From positions 1-7,288 of the forward strand of contig DHIQ01000083.1 in the NCBI GenBank assembly GCA_002403895.1: a stretch of DNA of 7,288 nt, read 5' to 3'. This document shows positions 1-7,234 of this stretch, piece by piece. The notes below the pieces were generated by a model. It saw nothing but the letters and a program-made list of their open reading frames with translations, was not told where the DNA came from and searched no databases. Position 1 is the stretch's first letter. Every line of letters starts with the position of its first letter. The translations under genes and the position numbers were made by a program. The stretch is from Candidatus Neomicrothrix sp. UBA4742. Its GTDB lineage: Bacteria > Actinomycetota > Acidimicrobiia > Acidimicrobiales > Acidimicrobilacustridaceae.

Positions 1-608
1 CCGGGGATGACGTACTGGATGATGTCGGGGTCGCAGTTGGTGTCGACGACGGCGACGATCGGGATGCCGAGCTTGTTGGCCTCGGTCACCGCGATGTCTT
101 CCTTGTTGGTGTCCATGATGAACACGGCGTCGGGCAGGCGCTCCATCCGCCGGATGCCGCCCAGGTTGCGCTCCAGCTTGATCAGCTCGCGGCCGATGAG
201 CAGGGCTTCTTTCTTGGGCATGGCCTCGAACTCACCCGAGTCGCGCATGCGCTGGTATTCCTTCATCTTCGCCACGCGCTTCGAGATCGTCTCGAAGTTG
301 GTGAGCATGCCGCCCAGCCAGCGCTCGTTGATGTAGGGCATGTCGCATTTCTCGGCATAGGACTGCAGCGGATCCTGGGCCTGCTTCTTGGTGCCGACGA
401 ACAGGATCGTGCCGCCATCAGCGACGAGGTCGCGGATGAACGTGTAGGCCGTTTCGATCCGCACCAGCGTCTGCTGGAGATCGATGATGTAGATGCCGTT
501 GCGCTCGCCGTAGATGAAGCGCTTCATCTTCGGGTTCCAGCGGCGGGTCTGATGACCGAAGTGGACTCCGGCCTCGAGCAGTTGACGCATGGTCACGACG
601 GGTGCCAT
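1..608 (-). CDS. rpsB: 30S ribosomal protein S2 (C-terminal part outside window)
   Basis: This is ribosomal protein S2, which binds late to the 30S head-platform junction and is needed for S1 binding in many bacteria. About 202 codons are visible; the family is usually 230-290 aa, so the C-terminal part lies beyond base 1. The start reads [19 protein letters not shown], followed by the family-typical segments [38 protein letters not shown] and [14 protein letters not shown]. The second S2 signature, [20 protein letters not shown], and the VVDTNCDPD motif come near the window edge. I chose the ATG at 606-608 because AAGGAGA lies six bases upstream; the internal ATG six codons later has no such site. 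Most actinobacteria carry tsf directly downstream, which would lie off this window. Frame is open throughout and identification is essentially certain. Confidence 0.98.
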   Translation of the reverse strand, partial: MAPVVTMRQLLEAGVHFGHQTRRWNPKMKRFIYGERNGIYIIDLQQTLVRIETAYTFIRDLVADGGTILFVGTKKQAQDPLQSYAEKCDMPYINERWLGGMLTNFETISKRVAKMKEYQRMRDSGEFEAMPKKEALLIGRELIKLERNLGGIRRMERLPDAVFIMDTNKEDIAVTEANKLGIPIVAVVDTNCDPDIIQYVIP

Positions 609-750
609 CGCGGGTCTCCTTCCCAACGGTTCGGCGAAGCCCGGGCCCAACGCCCCTGTGAGGAGGCGACCGTGGGCGGACCCGGGTGGAAATGGACGTG
701 CGATCAGCCTGATGCCGCTCGCGCGACGGACCGGGGGACTCCCGGGCCGG
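609..750 (-). other. Putative rpsB 5' leader
   Basis: This is the non-coding stretch between the candidate rpsB promoter and the rpsB start. It contains a heptamer CGTTGGG repeated about 26 bases apart on the minus strand (either side of a GGGCCCGGGCTTCGCC segment) and several short GC-rich self-complementary stretches, but I could not draw one long stable stem. Ribosomal protein S2 represses its own mRNA in other bacteria, so a regulatory fold here is possible. Nothing in the bases proves one. Confidence 0.35.
615..621 (-). promoter_or_regulatory. Ribosome binding site of rpsB
   Basis: AAGGAGA on the minus strand lies six bases before the ATG at 606-608. It fixes the rpsB start and is one of the strongest Shine-Dalgarno matches in the window, as expected for a highly translated ribosomal protein. 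Confidence 0.85.
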
Positions 751-757
751 ACCAGAG

Positions 758-787
758 AGTCTACGGACCGGGGAGGCTTCGAGCCAA
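758..787 (-). promoter_or_regulatory. Candidate promoter for rpsB
   Basis: On the minus strand a -35-like TTGGCT (782-787) and a -10-like TAGACT (758-763) are separated by 18 bases, a fit to the housekeeping sigma consensus (TTGACN / TANNNT). Transcription would begin near 751 and leave a leader of roughly 140 bases before the rpsB ATG. The -35 touches the last unit of the 13-bp repeat array just upstream. This is motif matching by eye in a GC-rich region, so it is tentative. Confidence 0.45.
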
Positions 788-851
788 CCGGGATTCACGG
801 CCCGAACTCAGGCCGCGGACTCAGGGCCCAAACTCAGGCGTCGGACTCAGG
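787..851 (-). repeat. Five-copy 13-bp tandem repeat between the hydrolase gene and rpsB
   Basis: Read on the minus strand, five consecutive 13-base units occur: CCTGAGTCCGACG (839-851), CCTGAGTTTGGGC (826-838), CCTGAGTCCGCGG (813-825), CCTGAGTTCGGGC (800-812) and a diverged CGTGAATCCCGGT (787-799). The preceding 13 bases (852-864, CGTGTCCTCGGGC) look like a further degraded copy inside the coding region. Units alternate in their second halves, which suggests a 26-bp higher-order duplication. The stop codon TGA of the upstream gene (847-849) is part of the first CCTGAGT. The far end abuts the candidate -35 of rpsB. Function is unknown. Confidence 0.85.
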
Positions 852-2490
852 GCCCGAGGACACGGGCGGTGGCCAGCCCGACCGTGGCTTCACCCCGGGC
901 GATGCCGTGAGCCATCAGCACGTCACTCACTCCCTGCACCCAGGACACACAGGTGGGGGCCAGGCCAGCTCGGGCCAGGCCGATCTCGCGGGTAACCGAT
1001 GCCTGTCCGGGGAGCTGGTCGTGGGCGTGCAGGCCGCCCAGGTGGACGACCACGTTGGTGGCCCCAGGGATCGAAGTGCGCGCCGCGGGCACGGTGAGAT
1101 CGCCGCTGGCGCCGATGGACAGCACCCGGACACCCGGCGGGACCGGGCGGGCCAACTCGGCGATGACGGCGGAGCCCTGGCTCAGCTCGGCCACGGCGGG
1201 GGCATTGGCCGGCAGACCGGTCACCTCTCCCAGACGATCGACCAGGCCGCCTACGCCGGTCAGTCCCCCCAGCCCGGTGACCGCGGTGGCCAGTTCGGCA
1301 CCCTGATGAGGCGTCGCCAGCGTCACCAGGGTGTCGACCCGGTGGCCGGGATCCGATGGGGTGGACACCTCACCGGCGCCGGACCCGATGGCGATCCGGG
1401 CGATGACACCCCCCTGGGAATGGGCGATCACGTCGAGCGGCACCCCGGGCTCTTCGTGATGGACAGCGGCGATGAGGTCGCGCAGACGCTGGCCGGCGGC
1501 GCGGAGGTCGCCAACCGTGTCGGACGGGGCATAGTCGGCGAGCTCGATGGCGTCGAGGCGGCCGTGGTCGCCTCGGCCGTCGGGTGCCCGTCCGCCGCGA
1601 TAGGAGAAACGCACCACGTCGGCCGGGCGGTAACCGAGCCCCGACAGGTCGACCCGATCGACGGCGGCGGAGCCGGAGGACGAGCCCAGGCCGCCCACCA
1701 AGATGGCCAGGCGCCGGCCGGTTGCAGCCGGCACCGGGACCACGGCAGAGGTGCAGGCGGCCTGTCCCGCGCCCCAGCCGAGGAGCTCACGACTCAGCGA
1801 CGCAAGGTCGGCGGCCGGGGCGAGCGAGGCCGTCTCGATCGCCAGGGCCATGAACCGGTCCGCACCTGGACCTCGACGCCGCGCCCAGACCTCGCCTGCA
1901 ACGACCTGGGACTCATCGGCGATGAGTGCAGGCGAGGAGGCTCCCTCATCGGGACCAGGCACGAGCCGTGCCCCCAGCTGGCCGGCCCACAGCGCCTCAG
2001 GATCGAGATAGGTGCCCGACGGGTCACGGACACCGAAATGAACGAGAACTCCCGACAGCCCGATCGGGGTGCCCTGCTCGACGTGCTGGCCGCGATGGAC
2101 GAACACCACGACGATGAACGAGTAGCTGGTGCGCAGGCCGTCGGCATGGCCGACGGTGACGTGGAGGGTCCCGGCGACATCACCGGCGAAGAGGACCTCG
2201 CCGTCCGCCGAGGCCACGACCGGCGTCAGGGCCGGGACGCGCTCATCGACGCCCCGATTGCCCGCCGCGTAGGGCGTGGGAGGCGGGCGGAAGTGATCAA
2301 TGATGATTCCTCCCGTGATCGGCTCGATGTAGCGGTTCCCGGCGAAGGAGTGCGCCGAGGCGGCGGACGGACCGGGGTGCGCAGCGGCCACGGCGATGGC
2401 AAGGACGCTGGCACATGCCAGGGCCACGGCGCCACGGCGGCGGAGGACGCGGTGGGTCAAGCGGACGAAGCGGATGGAACTGGGGGCCAT
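847..2490 (-). CDS. Secreted fusion protein: degenerate M23 peptidase-like domain plus alpha/beta-hydrolase (lipase-like) domain
   Basis: The 547-aa product has a basic N-terminus (to about residue 20), a hydrophobic stretch (about 21-37) and a likely signal-peptidase site near ASA-HS (about 46-47), so it is probably exported. Residues about 55-170 resemble an M23 (LytM-like) fold: GNRGVDERVP, ADGEVLFAG, TVGHADGLRTSY, GTPIG, HFGVR and YLDPEAL. The metal site looks broken. The usual His of GHxGxD is Asn78 (Asp82 remains), the first His of HxH is Leu149 (His151 remains), and the Y-x-H position is Phe125. Residues about 258-515 look like an alpha/beta hydrolase: ILVGGLGSSSG, the nucleophile elbow AHSQGG with Ser358, LVTLATPHQGAEL, a probable acid Asp464 in GDLTVPA, and a probable His488 or His490 in LHAHD. 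This resembles PGAP1/lipase-like enzymes; the substrate is unknown. The ATG has GGAGG four bases upstream. An M23-like gene next to rpsB is conserved in actinobacteria; the hydrolase extension is the unusual part. Confidence 0.85.
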   Translation of the reverse strand: MAPSSIRFVRLTHRVLRRRGAVALACASVLAIAVAAAHPGPSAASAHSFAGNRYIEPITGGIIIDHFRPPPTPYAAGNRGVDERVPALTPVVASADGEVLFAGDVAGTLHVTVGHADGLRTSYSFIVVVFVHRGQHVEQGTPIGLSGVLVHFGVRDPSGTYLDPEALWAGQLGARLVPGPDEGASSPALIADESQVVAGEVWARRRGPGADRFMALAIETASLAPAADLASLSRELLGWGAGQAACTSAVVPVPAATGRRLAILVGGLGSSSGSAAVDRVDLSGLGYRPADVVRFSYRGGRAPDGRGDHGRLDAIELADYAPSDTVGDLRAAGQRLRDLIAAVHHEEPGVPLDVIAHSQGGVIARIAIGSGAGEVSTPSDPGHRVDTLVTLATPHQGAELATAVTGLGGLTGVGGLVDRLGEVTGLPANAPAVAELSQGSAVIAELARPVPPGVRVLSIGASGDLTVPAARTSIPGATNVVVHLGGLHAHDQLPGQASVTREIGLARAGLAPTCVSWVQGVSDVLMAHGIARGEATVGLATARVLGP

Positions 2491-2493
2491 GGG

Positions 2494-2501
2494 CCCTCCC
2501 C
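2494..2501 (-). promoter_or_regulatory. Ribosome binding site of the M23-like/hydrolase gene
   Basis: GGGGAGGG on the minus strand sits just before the ATG at 2488-2490, with four to five bases of spacing. This is slightly short but supports the chosen start, which is also the first Met ahead of the signal peptide. Confidence 0.6.
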
Positions 2502-2506
2502 GGGGC

Positions 2507-2547
2507 GCGTGGGGGCGTCAGGGGGAAGACGTCAGGGGGAGGCGTCA
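2507..2547 (-). repeat. Three imperfect 13-14-bp repeats (TGACG-headed) upstream of the M23-like/hydrolase gene
   Basis: On the minus strand three adjoining units read TGACGCCTCCCCC (2535-2547), TGACGTCTTCCCCC (2521-2534) and TGACGCCCCCACGC (2507-2520). They fill much of the 125-base gap between the sigma-factor stop and the ATG of the fusion gene. I see no convincing -35/-10 pair in this gap. The repeats could be operator copies or simple slippage in a C-rich tract. Confidence 0.6.
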
Positions 2548-2615
2548 CTGGGACGGAACAGCGAAGCAGGCCAGGTCGACGAACTGGCGAGTGGGTGGCT
2601 CGGCGCCACGCCGGA

Positions 2616-3431
2616 TCAGACCGGTTCGCGCTCGGTGGCCAGGATGCGGGACCGGAGCTGGAGGACGGCCTTGGTGTGGATCTGGCACACCCGGCTCTCG
2701 GTCACCCCGAGCACCTCGCCGATCTCGGCCAGCGTCAAGCCTTCGTAATAGTAGAGCGTGAGCACGATCTTCTCGCGCTCGGGCATGCGGTTGATGGCGT
2801 CGGCGAGGATGTGGCGCATCTCCTCGACCTCGTACGCCGCCACCGGACCCTCGCCGCCGTCGGCGATGGTGTCACCCAGGGTAAGAGCCTCACCCCGATC
2901 GCCACCGACCGAGAGCATCTCGTCGAGGGCCACGAGCCCGACAAAGGAGATCTGGCCGAGCGTGGTTTGGAGTTGATCGTCGGTGAGGTCGAGCTCGGTG
3001 GCGAGCTCCTCGTCGGTCGGGGTGCGGTGATGTTGCGCCTCGAGCTTGGCGTAAGCCTTCTCGAGCGCTCTCGCCTTGGCCCGTACCGAGCGGGGTACCC
3101 AGTCGATCGAGCGCAACTCGTCGAGGATTGCTCCCTTGATACGAGCAATGGCATACGTCTCGAACTTGTAGCCCCGGGCCGGGTCGAACTTCTCGATGGC
3201 GTCGATGAGGCCGAAGATGCCGTAGCTGACCAGGTCGGACTGCTCGACGTTCTGCGGGAGGCCGACCGCGACCCGGCCCGCCACGTACTTGACCAGCGGC
3301 GAGTAGTGCAGGATCAACTGCTCGCGGACGGCCTGGTCGCCCGATGCTTTGTAGTCGGACCACAGGCCTTCGATGTGCGCTGCTGCGTCGTCGTCCAACG
3401 GGAGCTTCCTAGGCTCGGGGGTGGGTGGCAT
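2616..3431 (-). CDS. whiG: WhiG/FliA-type alternative RNA polymerase sigma factor
   Basis: The 271-aa product is a sigma-28-class (FliA/WhiG) factor that directs RNA polymerase to a special promoter set. Domains in order: region 1.2/2 at about 24-117, with the near-invariant [38 protein letters not shown] and [19 protein letters not shown] followed by DWVPRSVR; region 3 at about 118-180 ([21 protein letters not shown]); region 4 at about 200-263, with [20 protein letters not shown] and the helix-turn-helix ending [15 protein letters not shown]. It is closest by eye to Streptomyces WhiG, whose gene also lies near rpsB; there WhiG is held by the c-di-GMP-dependent anti-sigma RsiG. I chose the ATG at 3429-3431 (GGAG eight bases upstream), which overlaps xerC by 23 bases. 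A TTG at 3396-3398 with AGGAAG six bases upstream is a real alternative (260 aa). No flagellar genes are nearby, so its regulon here is unknown. Confidence 0.93.
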   Translation of the reverse strand: MPPTPEPRKLPLDDDAAAHIEGLWSDYKASGDQAVREQLILHYSPLVKYVAGRVAVGLPQNVEQSDLVSYGIFGLIDAIEKFDPARGYKFETYAIARIKGAILDELRSIDWVPRSVRAKARALEKAYAKLEAQHHRTPTDEELATELDLTDDQLQTTLGQISFVGLVALDEMLSVGGDRGEALTLGDTIADGGEGPVAAYEVEEMRHILADAINRMPEREKIVLTLYYYEGLTLAEIGEVLGVTESRVCQIHTKAVLQLRSRILATEREPV

Positions 3432-4299
3432 CCAAAACGCTCCGGAGCCGTTCCTTGGATACATGAGTGTAGTGCTGAGTTGTCCCGAGGTCAGCGTGAC
3501 CGAGCAGTTCCTGCACGGCGCGCAGATCTGCACCCCCGTCGAGCAGATGCGTGGCGAAGGTGTGACGCAGCGCATGGGGGTGCGTCGGAGAGAGCGAGCG
3601 GTGATCGATAATGCGGCGCACATCACGCGGGGAGAGGCGCCGCCCACGCCGGTTGAGGAACACCGCGTCTGGCGGGGATTCACCACTGACCAAGCCATCG
3701 CGACCCAAGCGCAGCCACCCCTCGATGGCCTCGACGGCGGGAGCGCTGAGCGGCACCTGGCGCTGCTTGGAACCCTTCCCCCACACGCGTACGGTCTGGC
3801 CAACCAAGTCGAGATCCTCGGGGCGCAAACCGCACAGCTCGGCCACCCGGAGCCCGCTGCCGTAGAGAATCTCGAGGACGGCGTCGTCACGGAGGCGGAC
3901 GGCGACGGGATCGTCCTCGACACCTGCAGGGGGCTCGTCGAGAAGCGACGCCAGCTCATCGTCACGGAGCACCCTCGGGAGGCGCCCGTCCCCCGATGGG
4001 GCCGACAGCCCCACCGACGGATCCGCGGGAACGACCCCGGTGCGCCGGAGCCAGCCGAAGTAGCGGCGGAGGGTGGACGCCTTGCGGGCCACGGTGCGCT
4101 TGGCGTATCGGCGTGTGGCCAGGTAGGCCACGTAGCGCCGAAGGATCTTGCGGTCGACGCCGGCGGGGCGGTCCAGCCCGAGCCGCTCCGCCCATTCGAT
4201 GAAGGCGGTGAGGTCGCGGCCGTAGGCCAGCACCGTATTGGTCGACGAGGCGGTGAGCGACACCAGGAAGGCGTCGCGCTGCCACGGGTCGTGAGCCAT
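3409..4299 (-). CDS. xerC: Tyrosine recombinase XerC
   Basis: This 296-aa tyrosine recombinase should act with a XerD partner at dif to resolve chromosome dimers. The N-terminal SAM-like core-binding domain runs to about residue 100 ([36 protein letters not shown]). The catalytic domain follows, with all six expected residues, numbered from the chosen ATG: Arg151 (GSGLRVAEL), Lys175 (WGKGSKQR), His242 and Arg245 ([12 protein letters not shown]), His268 ([11 protein letters not shown]) and the nucleophile Tyr277 (HYTHV). The frame is open upstream to a GTG at 4345-4347 (312 aa), but the ATG at 4297-4299 gives the usual length and N-terminus; neither start has a clear Shine-Dalgarno. The C-terminus LDATHPRA resembles the end of mycobacterial XerC as I recall it. 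It lies 81 bases after dprA and overlaps the sigma-factor start. A phage integrase is unlikely, because there are no att-like repeats or phage genes. Confidence 0.93.
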   Translation of the reverse strand: MAHDPWQRDAFLVSLTASSTNTVLAYGRDLTAFIEWAERLGLDRPAGVDRKILRRYVAYLATRRYAKRTVARKASTLRRYFGWLRRTGVVPADPSVGLSAPSGDGRLPRVLRDDELASLLDEPPAGVEDDPVAVRLRDDAVLEILYGSGLRVAELCGLRPEDLDLVGQTVRVWGKGSKQRQVPLSAPAVEAIEGWLRLGRDGLVSGESPPDAVFLNRRGRRLSPRDVRRIIDHRSLSPTHPHALRHTFATHLLDGGADLRAVQELLGHADLGTTQHYTHVSKERLRSVLDATHPRA

Positions 4300-4380
4300 G
4301 GGCGACCACGGTACCGGCGACCACGCCCCGGGCCGAGGCACCGCCACGACCGGCCCGCGGCTGGTAGGGCTGCGGTCCGC

Positions 4381-5598
4381 TCACCCACCGGGCTTCGCCT
4401 TGCGCTCGATCCACCCACCTCGCTGGGCCACCCACCCGTCGACCTCGAGTCGATTGAGCGCGCCGGCCAGGTCGGGGAACGTCAGGCCGGTACGCAACAA
4501 CAGGTGGTCGGTCGTCACCGGCTGCCAGTCCATGGCGTCCAGCACCGACTGATCGCTCGGCAGGGGCCGGGCTCGCCGCTCGGCGGCCTCGCGCCGCGAC
4601 CCGGGGGCCATGCCTAGGGCGACGAGGACGTCGGACGCGTCCCGGGCGACGGTGGCCGAGGGTCCTTCGGCCAGCAATTGGTTCGTGCCGGTCGAGGCCG
4701 AGCTGCGCACCGGGCCAGGCACCGCCATGACCGTCCGGTCCCGCTGGAAGGCCTCCTCGACGGTCAGCAACGCCCCGCCGGTGGCGTGGGACTCCACGAC
4801 CACGACGACGTCGGACAGCGCGGCGATGAGCCGGTTGCGAGCAGGGAAGTGCCAGCCTGCAGCGGCTGACCCGAGCGGATACTCCGACCAGATCACCCCC
4901 CGCCGGGCAACCTCGCGCCACAACGGCCCGTTTCGGCGGGGGTAGATGACGTCCAGCCCACTGCCGACCACCGCGATGGGGGGCGCTCCGTCGACCTCGA
5001 CGGCTCCGGCATGGGCGGCACTGTCAATGCCGAGGGCCAGACCCGACACGACCGAAACGCCGGCGGCGGACAGATCTCCCGCCAACTCGAAGGCGAGCTC
5101 GTGGCCGTACCGGGTGCAGTCACGCGTACCCACGATGGCCACTCGGGGCCCCACCACCACGTCGGGATCACCCTGCTGGAACAGGATCAACGGCGGGTCG
5201 GGGTCGTGGGCGAAGAGGTCGGGATAGGCCGGACCGCCCTGGACAACGACGCCGATGCCGGCCTCGACGTGTCGGTTCCAGAACGCCGCCGGGTCGAGCC
5301 GAGCGGCATCGGTGGCCCACAACGCCGCGACCCGATCGGGGCGCTGACCCATGGTGGTGGCCATGACAGGGTGGCGGTGGACCTGCCCGCCGCGCAGTTG
5401 CTCCCACGACGAGCGAGCGTCGCCGAAGCACTCCCCCAGGGCCCGAAGCCGGGCGGGACCCATGCCCTCGAGCGACACGAGGGCCGTCACCCATGCCTCC
5501 GACGGCAAGGCGTCGGTAAAATCGTCTGCGACCTGCCGCTGCGGATCACGGGCTGGTGGGGTGGTCGCCAGGCGTGCGCCGACGGCGCGCCCGCTCAC
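4381..5598 (-). CDS. dprA: DNA-processing protein DprA (Smf)
   Basis: DprA binds incoming single-stranded DNA during natural transformation and loads RecA onto it; it acts in the cytoplasm. The 405-aa product has an N-terminal SAM/HhH-like part (about 30-70, [17 protein letters not shown]). The Rossmann-like core follows (about 125-325) with [85 protein letters not shown] and VMAVPGPV...GTNQLLAEG. The C-terminal winged-helix-like part (about 345-395) has [17 protein letters not shown] and [10 protein letters not shown]. All core motifs are intact. I chose the GTG at 5596-5598, whose last bases form the comM stop (GTGA, four-base overlap), implying translational coupling. A TTG five codons upstream (5611-5613) is in frame but less likely. 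The gene appears complete, and dprA is also retained in many bacteria not known to be transformable. Confidence 0.95.
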   Translation of the reverse strand: MSGRAVGARLATTPPARDPQRQVADDFTDALPSEAWVTALVSLEGMGPARLRALGECFGDARSSWEQLRGGQVHRHPVMATTMGQRPDRVAALWATDAARLDPAAFWNRHVEAGIGVVVQGGPAYPDLFAHDPDPPLILFQQGDPDVVVGPRVAIVGTRDCTRYGHELAFELAGDLSAAGVSVVSGLALGIDSAAHAGAVEVDGAPPIAVVGSGLDVIYPRRNGPLWREVARRGVIWSEYPLGSAAAGWHFPARNRLIAALSDVVVVVESHATGGALLTVEEAFQRDRTVMAVPGPVRSSASTGTNQLLAEGPSATVARDASDVLVALGMAPGSRREAAERRARPLPSDQSVLDAMDWQPVTTDHLLLRTGLTFPDLAGALNRLEVDGWVAQRGGWIERKAKPGG

Positions 5599-7118
5599 GG
5601 TCGGCCTGCCCAACGCATGGTGACGCTGACCGGGTCGCAGCGCAGCTGCATGGCCGTCTCGACATGGTCGGTGCTCACCGGGCCGTCGTGGCCAGCGAGA
5701 TCGGCAACGGTGAGCGCCACTCGACGAATGCGCTGGAGGCCCCGGGCGCTCAGCCGCCCCTGGCGCAGGAGCTCCTTGAGCCGACTTGCCGACCCCGGCG
5801 TGAGCGGCGCCCAGCGGTCGAGTTCGGCTCCTCGCAGCTCACCATTGACCCGCACGCCGCGCTCGAGGGCCCGGGCATGCGCTTGGAGCACCCTGGCGGC
5901 CACCACCGCGCTCGATTCGCCCGGTGGCCCGCCCACGACGTCGCCCGCGTCAGGGCGCATGACCGGCACGCGGAGATCGAACCGGTCGAGCAGCGGCCCC
6001 GACAGCCGTCGAGCGTAGCGGTCCATGGAGCGGTCGCTGCAGCGGCAACCGCCGGGGGAGCCGCCGTCACCACAGGGACACGGGTTCATGGCCGCCACCA
6101 ACAAGAAGCGGGCCGGAAAGGTCACCCGGCTGGCCGCTCGGGCCACCCGCACCACCCCCTCCTCGAGTGGTTGGCGCAGCGAGTCGAGGACGTCGGCGCG
6201 GAACTCCGCCATCTCGTCGAGGAACAACACGCCGTTGGTGGCGACGGAGATCTCCCCAGGCCGGACCATGGCTCCCCCGCCACCGACGATGGCCACCGCC
6301 GAGGCGCCGTGGTGCGGTGCGCGGAACGGAGGACGACGGACGAGCCCGCCAGGCGGCAGGGCGACCCCTGCCGCCGAGTGGACCCGGGTCGTCTCCATGG
6401 CGGCGTCGTGGCCCAGCTCAGGAAGCAGGCCAGGAAGGCGCTGCGCCAGCATGGTCTTGCCCGAACCCGGTGGCCCGCTCATCAGCAGGTGATGCCCGCC
6501 GGCCGCGGCCACCTCGAGCGCGTAGCGCGCCGTCGGCTGGCCGCGCACGTCGGCCAGATCGGGTGGGTCAGGCAACGGTGGGAGATCCCCGGGTGTCGGC
6601 ACCGGCGGCCAGGGCTCGTCGCCCACCAGGCTGGCCAACAGCCCGGTGATGCCTTCCGCCACCCGTACCAGGTGACGGTCGACCAGCTGCGCTTCGATGG
6701 CCGAGCCCGATGGCACCACGACGGTGCCCACGTCGAGGGCGTCGACCATCGGTAGGACACCTGGGACCGGGCGGATCGAGCCGTCGAGGCCAACCTCGCC
6801 GATGAAGGCCGTGTCGACCACCACCTCGGGAGGCACCTGCCCGTCGGCCACCAGCAACCCCATGGCGATGGCGAGATCGAGCCCCGAACCCCCTTTGCGG
6901 ACGCCACTCGGCGCCAGGTTCACGGTGACCCGCTTTTGGGGCCACCGCAGCTCGCAGGTGAGCAGCGCGGCCCGGACGCGGTCGCGAGACTCGCGACATG
7001 ACGCGTCGGGGAGCCCGACGATGGAGAACCCTGGGAGCCCATTGGAGACGTGGACCTCAACCCGCACGACGCGGCCGGCCACCCCCAACAAGGTGGCAGA
7101 GGTGATGGTGGCGAGCAT
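5595..7118 (-). CDS. comM: ComM/YifB family AAA+ ATPase (Mg-chelatase-like branch-migration helicase)
   Basis: The 507-aa product belongs to the YifB/ComM family. ComM is a hexameric helicase that promotes branch migration when transformed DNA is integrated. The N-terminal ChlI-like domain (1 to about 165) has MLATITSATLLGVAGRVVRV, SNGLPGFSIVGLPDASCRES and KRVTVNLAPSGVRKGGSGLD. The AAA+ core has Walker A GPPGSGKT (215-222), FRAPHHGAS (about 265-273), Walker B VLFLDE (297-302), and AAMNPCPCG (342-350) followed by the Cys cluster ending CRC. LLDRFDLRV (376-384) is followed by a C-terminal helical domain with RGLQRIRRVALTVADLAG. I chose the ATG at 7116-7118 because GAGGAG lies eight bases upstream and MLAT is the family's usual start; a GTG at 7125-7127 overlaps that site and is less likely. 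It begins the gene cluster visible here and overlaps dprA by four bases. No motif is missing. Confidence 0.95.
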   Translation of the reverse strand: MLATITSATLLGVAGRVVRVEVHVSNGLPGFSIVGLPDASCRESRDRVRAALLTCELRWPQKRVTVNLAPSGVRKGGSGLDLAIAMGLLVADGQVPPEVVVDTAFIGEVGLDGSIRPVPGVLPMVDALDVGTVVVPSGSAIEAQLVDRHLVRVAEGITGLLASLVGDEPWPPVPTPGDLPPLPDPPDLADVRGQPTARYALEVAAAGGHHLLMSGPPGSGKTMLAQRLPGLLPELGHDAAMETTRVHSAAGVALPPGGLVRRPPFRAPHHGASAVAIVGGGGAMVRPGEISVATNGVLFLDEMAEFRADVLDSLRQPLEEGVVRVARAASRVTFPARFLLVAAMNPCPCGDGGSPGGCRCSDRSMDRYARRLSGPLLDRFDLRVPVMRPDAGDVVGGPPGESSAVVAARVLQAHARALERGVRVNGELRGAELDRWAPLTPGSASRLKELLRQGRLSARGLQRIRRVALTVADLAGHDGPVSTDHVETAMQLRCDPVSVTMRWAGRP

Positions 7119-7126
7119 GAGGCGCA

Positions 7127-7132
7127 CTCCTC
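7127..7132 (-). promoter_or_regulatory. Ribosome binding site of comM
   Basis: GAGGAG on the minus strand is eight bases before the ATG at 7116-7118. It overlaps the alternative GTG start (7125-7127), so it argues for the ATG. Confidence 0.7.
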
Positions 7133-7146
7133 GACAAACCGGAATT

Positions 7147-7166
7147 CGAGCTGGAGCTCGAGCTGG
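7147..7166. repeat. Short direct repeat in the comM leader
   Basis: CGAGCTGG (7147-7154) recurs at 7159-7166 after the four bases AGCT. The stretch also contains the palindromes GAGCTC and CTCGAG. It lies between the candidate comM promoter and the comM ribosome site, so it could bind a regulator or fold in the leader, but it is short and may be chance. Confidence 0.35.
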
Positions 7167-7204
7167 TGGAGGAGGGCCGTGCGCCGGCCTTCGAGCGGAA
7201 CTTG

Positions 7205-7234
7205 ATCGTAGCGACCCGGGTGTGACAACAACAG
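7205..7234 (-). promoter_or_regulatory. Candidate promoter upstream of comM
   Basis: On the minus strand a -10-like TACGAT (7205-7210) has two possible -35 elements: CTGTTG (7229-7234) at 18 bases or TTGTTG (7226-7231) at 15 bases. A start near 7198 would give a leader of about 80 bases. If real, it would transcribe comM, dprA, xerC and the sigma gene together. The match is modest. Confidence 0.35.

Noticed and set aside
2595..2609. Hairpin GTGGC-TCGGC-GCCAC just after the sigma-factor stop, as a possible terminator.
   Set aside because: The stem is only five base pairs and no T-run follows on the minus strand.
589..2748. A 719-codon open frame on the plus strand across the M23-like/hydrolase gene.
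   Set aside because: It is antisense to a gene with clear signal peptide and domain motifs, its translation is low-complexity (Gly/Arg/Asp rich) without any family motif, and long antisense frames are expected in GC-rich codon usage.
3409..4299. XerC as the integrase of a mobile element.
   Set aside because: It lies between conserved housekeeping genes in a known syntenic order, with no att-like repeats, tRNA or phage genes nearby.
3432..4418. In-frame upstream extension of the sigma factor to a 600-codon frame, suggesting a fusion.
   Set aside because: The added part is xerC read out of frame (Arg/Ser/Pro rich, no motifs), and two good starts lie just before the sigma domain.
2415..4617. 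Two long plus-strand open frames (398 and 414 codons) opposite the sigma factor and xerC.
   Set aside because: They mirror the codon bias of the real minus-strand genes and show no recognisable domain or ribosome site.
5011..6755. Plus-strand open frames (335 and 399 codons) opposite dprA and comM.
   Set aside because: They are antisense shadows of two strongly conserved genes and their composition is Arg/Gly/Pro/His rich without motifs.
7121..7225. Plus-strand Glu/Leu-rich frame ending at 7225, which looks like a protein C-terminus.
   Set aside because: It has no start codon, opens directly after an in-frame stop at 7118-7120, and is codon-register antisense to an equally open minus-strand frame.
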